The notes under the pieces were generated by a model. That model was not told the origin of the DNA and did no database searches. It was given only the letters and a program-made list of their open reading frames with translations. Of a DNA stretch of 11,115 nucleotides, positions 6,824 through 11,115 are shown piece after piece. The stretch is from contig JAEUSS010000283.1 of assembly GCA_016788685.1 (NCBI GenBank), forward strand, positions 1 to 11,115, read 5' to 3'. The stretch's first letter is position 1. Each line of letters opens with the position of its first letter. The DNA comes from Prolixibacteraceae bacterium (GTDB taxonomy: Bacteria; Bacteroidota; Bacteroidia; Bacteroidales; Prolixibacteraceae). A program made the translations under genes and the position numbers.

Positions 6824-7759
6824 TTATTCGGCGAACGGCCCTTCCGCAGTTTCTTTTGGTTTTCTTCTCTTCCTGACCACCAAAACTGCGCCACCCAATG
6901 CAAGCAAAGCACCGGCTATGGAAAGTACAGAGAAATGTTCGCCGTCGATCCAACTCACCTGGAGCCAGGTTAATATCCCCATCAGGACAAAAGTGATGAT
7001 GGGATTTAAAATCAGGATCACACTTACTTTTCCGGCTTCGAGGTATTTGAGGGCGAGCGACAGGCAACCATACGAAATGAGCGTATTAGCTCCCAGAAAA
7101 AACAGCAAAGCCCAGTAACCAATACTCAGGTGAGCCAGACTCGAAAAATCTGCAAACGGCAAAAACAGCAAAACAGGTAATCCGAAAATAAATACGTTGA
7201 GTGTACCGACATCGTAGCTAAGCACCAGCCTCTTCTGCAACGCAGCATAAACGGCCCACGCCACTGCTCCGGTAAGCGTAATCAGCATCCCTTTGGTGTA
7301 CTGAAGCTCCTGACCTTCGGGAACCGCGCCGACATGCTGCTGATAAAAAATCCCAAAACCCAAAAGCACCAGAAAAAAACCAAGCAGTTGAATCCGGGAA
7401 ATCTTTTCGCTGAAAAAAAGAATTCCGAAAACAGCCAGCAATACAGGCCCTGCCTGAATAGCAACCTGAGCATCACTTGGGCTGGTAAACTGAACTCCGA
7501 GCATAAACCCGATGTAGTTCCAGCCCAGTGCCAGGGATGAAATAACAATCAGCCAGGTCGGTTTTAGAAGGATGCCGAGTTCTTTCGGATTGCTGACAGC
7601 CATCCAGGCAAACATACCCAGAAAAGCCAGAGCAAACCGAAACCATACGATGGTTGTTGAGTCAATTACTTTCGAAGCGACCTTCAGTGCAATGGCCAAA
7701 ACGCCCCACATCAGTACGGTGATTAACGTATACAGAATTCCTTTTGCCTGATTGGTCAT
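6824..7759 (-). CDS. DMT-superfamily EamA transporter
   Basis: From the ATG at 7759 the product has 311 residues. An upstream in-frame TTG at 7771 would add only MNFF and overlaps a TAnnTTTG-like motif, so I prefer the ATG. Two EamA repeats are visible, at about residues 7-140 and 156-295, with ten hydrophobic helices. Repeat 1 carries STTIVWFRFALAFLGMFAW and a SPSDAQVAIQAGPVLLAVFGILFFSEKIS segment. Repeat 2 carries the equivalent EAGKVSVILILNPIITFVLMGIL. The protein ends in a short basic-then-acidic cytoplasmic tail (RKRRKPKETAEGPFAE). It is an inner-membrane carrier of unknown substrate. By eye its sequence differs clearly from the neighbouring 300-residue DMT protein beyond the shared fold, so the pair is not a recent duplication. 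A candidate terminator of pheT lies just upstream. Confidence 0.88.
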   Translation of the reverse strand: MTNQAKGILYTLITVLMWGVLAIALKVASKVIDSTTIVWFRFALAFLGMFAWMAVSNPKELGILLKPTWLIVISSLALGWNYIGFMLGVQFTSPSDAQVAIQAGPVLLAVFGILFFSEKISRIQLLGFFLVLLGFGIFYQQHVGAVPEGQELQYTKGMLITLTGAVAWAVYAALQKRLVLSYDVGTLNVFIFGLPVLLFLPFADFSSLAHLSIGYWALLFFLGANTLISYGCLSLALKYLEAGKVSVILILNPIITFVLMGILTWLQVSWIDGEHFSVLSIAGALLALGGAVLVVRKRRKPKETAEGPFAE

Positions 7760-7795
7760 AAAAAAGTTCAAATTTATTGCGGTTTAGCGGATTCG

Positions 7796-7888
7796 GGCTA
7801 CGTTTCCCGCAACCCGAAACAGAAAAAGGTATCACCGGAACAACAGCAATACCTTTTAAAAGTTTTTATTTTACAGCGGGAAACTACC
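7796..7888. repeat. outer inverted repeat enclosing the pheT terminator candidate
   Basis: GTTTCCCGC (7802-7810) is perfectly complementary to GCGGGAAAC (7876-7884). With two one-base bulges the pairing extends to GGCTAC before the left arm and TACC after the right arm. The right arm overlaps the pheT stop codon at 7884-7886. The inner AAAAGGTAT/ATACCTTTT pair and a CTTTTAAAAG palindrome (7853-7862) lie between the arms, giving nested structure. Confidence 0.5.
7824..7857 (-). terminator. candidate terminator downstream of pheT
   Basis: A 9-bp perfect inverted repeat, AAAAGGTAT (7824-7832) with ATACCTTTT (7849-7857), has a 16-base spacer. On the - strand, downstream of the pheT stop, the descending arm ends in a T run that continues for one more base, then TCTGTTT. 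The stem is AT-rich with few GC pairs and the loop is large, so it is weaker than the hairpin at 5743-5781. It is the only obvious stop signal between pheT and the next leftward gene. Confidence 0.45.
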
Positions 7889-10334
7889 TCAGCTGGGCGC
7901 CCAACTCGCGCTCATAGGCCGAAACCAGTTTCTGCATAATCTTCTCAATTTGTTTGTCATTGAGCGTTTTTTCGTCGTCGCGCAAAATGTAACTGACCGC
8001 ATACGACTTTTTACCCTCCGGAACGCCCTTGCCTTCATAAACATCGAACAAATCGACAGACTGAAGCAATTTACGTTCAGAACGGAAAGCCACATCGCGC
8101 AATTGATTGAACTGAATGTCTTTATCAATCAGCAGGGCCAGATCACGGCGAACTTCCGGATATTTGGGCAACTCGGCAAATAAAACCTTGTTGTTTTTCA
8201 GCTCAACAAATAAAACATCCATACTGAAATCGGCAAAATAAACCGGGTTTTCGATATCAAATGCCTTGAGTACTTTTCCGGCAACTACACCAAATTCAAC
8301 CAATTTCTTCCCGTTAAGCAAGTACTGTATTCCTTCGCTGATCAGCTCATTGGAAAAGCCTTCAACCTTCAGGCTGAGCACCGGAAAACCAAGACGTTTC
8401 AATACGTTTTCGGTATATGATTTCAGTAAAAAGAAAGAAGTTTTATTCGCCTGGTTCGTCCAGTTCGAAGCTTCTTTATCTCCGGTAACAAACAGTGCGA
8501 GGTGCTCTTCTTCCCTGTAGTTGCGAATTGAATTTTCTTTCAGGTCCCTGCCGTTGGTGAAATAGCAATTCCCGAATTCGTACAACCGCAAATCAGGATT
8601 CTTGCGGTTGGCATTGTGCGCAACCGACTCCAGCCCCCCGTACAACAAAGTCTGGCGCATACTTCCCAAATCGTTGCTTAACGGATTGAATATCTTCACC
8701 GTACTTTCAATCTTAAATACCGGATTATTTTCATAGTACGATGTTTTAGTCAGCGAATTCGACCAAATTTCATTAAAACCCTGAGCCGTCAGCATTTCTG
8801 CAATCAAGTTGCGCAGTTTGGTCGGATTGGGTTTCACCGAATATTGCAGCGATGAATTCACCAAAGTAGGTAATTCGATGTTGTTGTAACCGTAAATACG
8901 CAAAAGCTCTTCAATGACATCACACTCGCGGGTGACGTCAACGCGATACGGAGGAACCAGCAACGACAATCCGGTCTCGGTTTCGTTTTCTACAGCAATT
9001 TCAAGAGCTGCCAGAATCTGTTTGATTTTTTCTTTTCCCAGATCAATGCCAATCAGCCGTTTGATACTGGCATAATTCACATCAACTTTAAAACCGGAAA
9101 CCGGTTCAGGATAAACATCCACAATTTCCGAAGATATTTCGCCCCCGGCGACTTCCTTAATCAGGAGCGCCGCACGTTTCAGCGCGTAAATAGTTCCGTT
9201 CGGGTCGGTTCCCCGCTCAAAACGGAACGAAGCATCGGTACTCAGAATGTGCCGGCGAGCAGTTTTGCGGATATAAACCGAGTCGAACCAGGCACTTTCG
9301 AGGAAAATACTGGTAGTTGAGTCTTTCACTCCCGAATGCAGACCGCCAAAAACCCCGGCAATGCACATTCCCTCCGTTTCGTTGCAAATCAGCAGATCAT
9401 CGGCGTGCATTTCGCGTTCAACACCGTCCAAAGTCACAAACTTTGTTCCCGCTGTTGCGGTACGAACCACCACTTTATTGCCTTTAATTTCGGCAGCATC
9501 AAAAGCATGCAAAGGCTGTCCGGTTTCGAAAAGCACAAAATTGGTAATGTCAACAATATTATTAATTGGCTTCAGCCCAACAAGTTTCAGCTTATTTTTC
9601 AACCACTCCGGAGATTCTTTAACGGTTACATTCGAAATGGTTACTCCGGAATAGCGTGGACACGCTTTGGTGTTCCTGACCTCGACCGGGATTTCGAGCG
9701 AACGGTTGTCGACTTTAAACGCATCGACAGAAGGGCGGCTGTACGTAACCGGGTGTTTTTGCGAAATATAGGCGGACAAATCCCTCGCAACACCGATGTG
9801 CGATGCTGCATCAATGCGGTTGGCCGTCAAATCCACTTCGAGCACAAAATCCGAATCGATCTTAAAATATTCGCTGGCCGGAGTTCCGGGAATGGCTGAG
9901 GGATCAAGTACCATAATTCCATCGTGGCTGCTGCCCAGCCCGATTTCGTCTTCGGCACAAATCATACCTTCAGAAACCTCACCCCTGATTTTTGACTTTT
10001 TGATTTTAAACTCATTATCGCCGTCATAGAGTGTTGTTCCAACAGTTGCAACCACAACCTTCTGGCCGGCAGCCACGTTCTGGGCACCGCAAACGATCGG
10101 TAAAATTTCGCCTTTACCCACATTCACCGTTGTTTTGCTAAGGTGATCCGAGTCCGGATGTTTCTCACAGGTCAGCACTTCGCCAATCACCAGTCCGCGT
10201 AAACCTCCTTTAATGGTTTCCACTTCTTCTATGCTCCCGACTTCCAGCCCGATTTGAGTCAGGAAAGCGGCTACTTCTTCCGAAGTATAATCAAGATTGA
10301 TATATTCTTTTAACCAGCGGTAAGATATATTCAT
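7884..10334 (-). CDS. pheT: phenylalanine--tRNA ligase beta subunit
   Basis: The product has 816 residues, a full-length bacterial beta subunit. The enzyme is a cytoplasmic alpha2-beta2 tetramer that charges tRNA-Phe; the beta chain binds tRNA and edits mischarged Tyr-tRNA-Phe. Domains in order: the N-terminal MNISYRWLKEYINLDYT start; an EMAP-like OB fold at about residues 40-155 (HPDSDHLSKTTVNVG, IVCGAQNV, KIRGEVSEGMICAEDEIGL); the B3/B4 editing module at about 205-385 (PEWLKNKLKLVGLKPINNIVD, GQPLHAFDA); the B5 domain at about 410-480 (VPPYRVDVTRECDVIEELLRI); a catalytic-like core at about 490-690; and the FDX-ACB anticodon-binding domain from about 722 to the end (PKYPEVRRDLALLID). It starts at an ATG and stops with TAG. 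No pheS is adjacent in this window, in contrast to the pheST operons of many bacteria. A promoter candidate lies just upstream. Confidence 0.97.
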   Translation of the reverse strand: MNISYRWLKEYINLDYTSEEVAAFLTQIGLEVGSIEEVETIKGGLRGLVIGEVLTCEKHPDSDHLSKTTVNVGKGEILPIVCGAQNVAAGQKVVVATVGTTLYDGDNEFKIKKSKIRGEVSEGMICAEDEIGLGSSHDGIMVLDPSAIPGTPASEYFKIDSDFVLEVDLTANRIDAASHIGVARDLSAYISQKHPVTYSRPSVDAFKVDNRSLEIPVEVRNTKACPRYSGVTISNVTVKESPEWLKNKLKLVGLKPINNIVDITNFVLFETGQPLHAFDAAEIKGNKVVVRTATAGTKFVTLDGVEREMHADDLLICNETEGMCIAGVFGGLHSGVKDSTTSIFLESAWFDSVYIRKTARRHILSTDASFRFERGTDPNGTIYALKRAALLIKEVAGGEISSEIVDVYPEPVSGFKVDVNYASIKRLIGIDLGKEKIKQILAALEIAVENETETGLSLLVPPYRVDVTRECDVIEELLRIYGYNNIELPTLVNSSLQYSVKPNPTKLRNLIAEMLTAQGFNEIWSNSLTKTSYYENNPVFKIESTVKIFNPLSNDLGSMRQTLLYGGLESVAHNANRKNPDLRLYEFGNCYFTNGRDLKENSIRNYREEEHLALFVTGDKEASNWTNQANKTSFFLLKSYTENVLKRLGFPVLSLKVEGFSNELISEGIQYLLNGKKLVEFGVVAGKVLKAFDIENPVYFADFSMDVLFVELKNNKVLFAELPKYPEVRRDLALLIDKDIQFNQLRDVAFRSERKLLQSVDLFDVYEGKGVPEGKKSYAVSYILRDDEKTLNDKQIEKIMQKLVSAYERELGAQLR

Positions 10335-10369
10335 AATAAAGTCTTTTACATCTGAAATTCAATGAACGG

Positions 10370-10403
10370 CAAAAATAATCAAAAATTAGGGTGAGGAAGC
10401 AAA
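10370..10403 (-). promoter_or_regulatory. candidate -33/-7 promoter for pheT
   Basis: On the - strand a TTTG (complement of 10400-10403) is followed after 22 bases by TATTTTTG (complement of 10370-10377), an exact match to TAnnTTTG. The -7 box ends 35 bases before the pheT ATG. Both elements of the Bacteroidota housekeeping promoter are present, with spacing one base above the usual 19-21. I see no T-box or leader-peptide attenuator in the short leader. Confidence 0.5.
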
Positions 10404-10439
10404 ATAAACGAGTAAAATAACAAGCAGTTAACAAGCCAC

Positions 10440-10458
10440 AAACCGGATCGGCCGGTTT
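10440..10458. repeat. short GC-rich inverted repeat in the divergent pheT/M3 region
   Basis: AAACCGG (10440-10446) and CCGGTTT (10452-10458) form a 7-bp perfect inverted repeat around the 5-base spacer ATCGG. It lies between two divergent genes, upstream of the pheT promoter candidate and about 140 bases before the peptidase start. No T run follows on either strand, so it is not a clear terminator. It could be an operator-like site or chance. The rest of the 10335-10598 gap shows no gene that I can support. Confidence 0.3.
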
Positions 10459-10598
10459 AATCGGGTACAGCCAGCCGTTCGAACCTTCAAATTTCCTGAA
10501 GTAAATCATATTTTCGTTAATTCCACGACATTTATCACCCTTCAACCAAAGCAAAATCTCTATATTTCCAACCGAATAACATTAAAAAATCAATCTGA

Positions 10599-11115
10599 AT
10601 GAGAAAAATCGGGATATCGTTTGTTGCTATTGCATTGGTCGTAAGTTCGTGTAACACGCCCAAAGAACAAAAAAGAGACATGAGTAATCCATTTTTCAGC
10701 GAATACAAAACACCGTTTCAGGCTCCCCCCTTTAACGAAATCAAGCTGGAACATTTTATGCCGGCCATCGATGCCGGAATCGAGGAACAACTGGCCGAAA
10801 TCAAATCCATAACCGACAACAAGGAAGAGGCTACATTCGGGAATACCATTCTGGCGTTCGATCAATCGGGCGAGCTGCTCAACAAAGCTGGTATTTTTTC
10901 GAACCTTAATTCGGCCAACACCAACGACGAAATGCAGGCGCTGGCCCGCGAAATAACCCCAAAATTATCGGCTCACCGTGACAACATCATGCTGAATAAG
11001 GAGCTGTTTTCACGGGTAAAAGCCGTTTACGAAAAACGTAATGAACTGAATCTGGATGCAGAGCAACTGCGCCTGGTCGAAAAATTCTATCAGGATTTTG
11101 AACGCAACGGCGCCA
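10599..11115 (+). CDS. M3-family metallopeptidase lipoprotein (Dcp/oligopeptidase A-like), 3' end missing
   Basis: The frame is open from the ATG at 10599 to the window edge, giving 172 complete codons. Residues 1-17 form a lipoprotein signal ending in a VVSS lipobox before Cys18. The residues after the cysteine (NTPKEQKR) are not acidic, so the Bacteroidota surface-export signature is absent and a periplasm-facing anchor is more likely; this is an inference. The mature part has the usual N-terminal helical region of M3 peptidases: FNEIKLEHFMPAIDAGIEEQ, then ATFGNTILAFDQSGELL, then an AREITPKLSAHRDNIMLN segment and LRLVEKFYQDFERNGA. The zinc-binding HExxH motif lies far downstream and is outside the window. 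The family includes peptidyl-dipeptidase Dcp and oligopeptidase A, which degrade short peptides. Which one this is cannot be told from the fragment. A TATATTTC stretch at 10561-10568 is a possible but imperfect -7 box. Confidence 0.88.
   Translation, partial: MRKIGISFVAIALVVSSCNTPKEQKRDMSNPFFSEYKTPFQAPPFNEIKLEHFMPAIDAGIEEQLAEIKSITDNKEEATFGNTILAFDQSGELLNKAGIFSNLNSANTNDEMQALAREITPKLSAHRDNIMLNKELFSRVKAVYEKRNELNLDAEQLRLVEKFYQDFERNGA

Noticed and set aside
7759..7771. TTG start at 7771 for the second DMT transporter
   Set aside because: It adds only four residues before an ATG that gives a typical N-terminus, and TTG is a less common start.
7769..7776. TAAATTTG on the - strand as a promoter for the 311-residue DMT gene
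   Set aside because: It fits TAnnTTTG, but it ends only about 9 bases before the ATG at 7759 and has no -33 element at the right distance. It would imply an almost leaderless mRNA.
9336..9899. 187-residue open frame on the + strand
   Set aside because: It is antisense to the conserved editing and tRNA-binding regions of pheT and has no family-like motif.
10291..10554. 87-residue open frame on the - strand upstream of pheT
   Set aside because: It spans the pheT promoter candidate, overlaps the pheT 5' end in another frame and shows no recognisable domain.
1..11115. Mobile element, defence island, CRISPR array or toxin-antitoxin system
   Set aside because: No transposase, integrase, direct-repeat array, nuclease or small antitoxin-toxin pair is visible. 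All substantial frames are chromosomal-type genes of recognisable families.

Overview
The window looks like ordinary chromosome from a member of the Bacteroidota. The evidence is a type IX secretion component (PorQ), a BT_3928-type membrane protein, a patatin fused to an outer-membrane barrel, an M3 peptidase lipoprotein, a lack of strong Shine-Dalgarno sequences, and several TAnnTTTG-type -7 promoter motifs. The protein style resembles Marinilabiliales/Prolixibacteraceae, but that placement is inferred from general familiarity and was not tested.

Layout. Bases 1-5690 are all on the + strand: the 3' part of a BT_3928/DoxX-type membrane protein with a thioredoxin-like tail, porQ, a YitT-family membrane protein, a patatin-POTRA-barrel protein of the type Vd kind, and ppnP. 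A convergent gap at 5691-5819 holds a strong hairpin that reads as a terminator for the leftward genes. Bases 5820-10334 are on the - strand: two different DMT/EamA transporters and pheT. A 264-base divergent region (10335-10598) separates pheT from the start of an M3-family metallopeptidase lipoprotein that runs off the right edge.

The genes do not form one obvious pathway. Three are cell-envelope proteins (PorQ, the patatin-barrel protein and the M3 lipoprotein), four are inner-membrane proteins or contain membrane segments (BT_3928-like, YitT-like and two DMT carriers), and two are housekeeping enzymes (PpnP and PheT). I see no phage genes, transposase, CRISPR array, tRNA, rRNA, toxin-antitoxin pair or defence cassette. 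I do not see a convincing undescribed multi-gene system. The items most worth a second look are the structured intergenic segment at 5691-5819, the nested inverted repeats at the 3' end of pheT, the patatin-barrel fusion, and a thioredoxin-like domain without cysteines.
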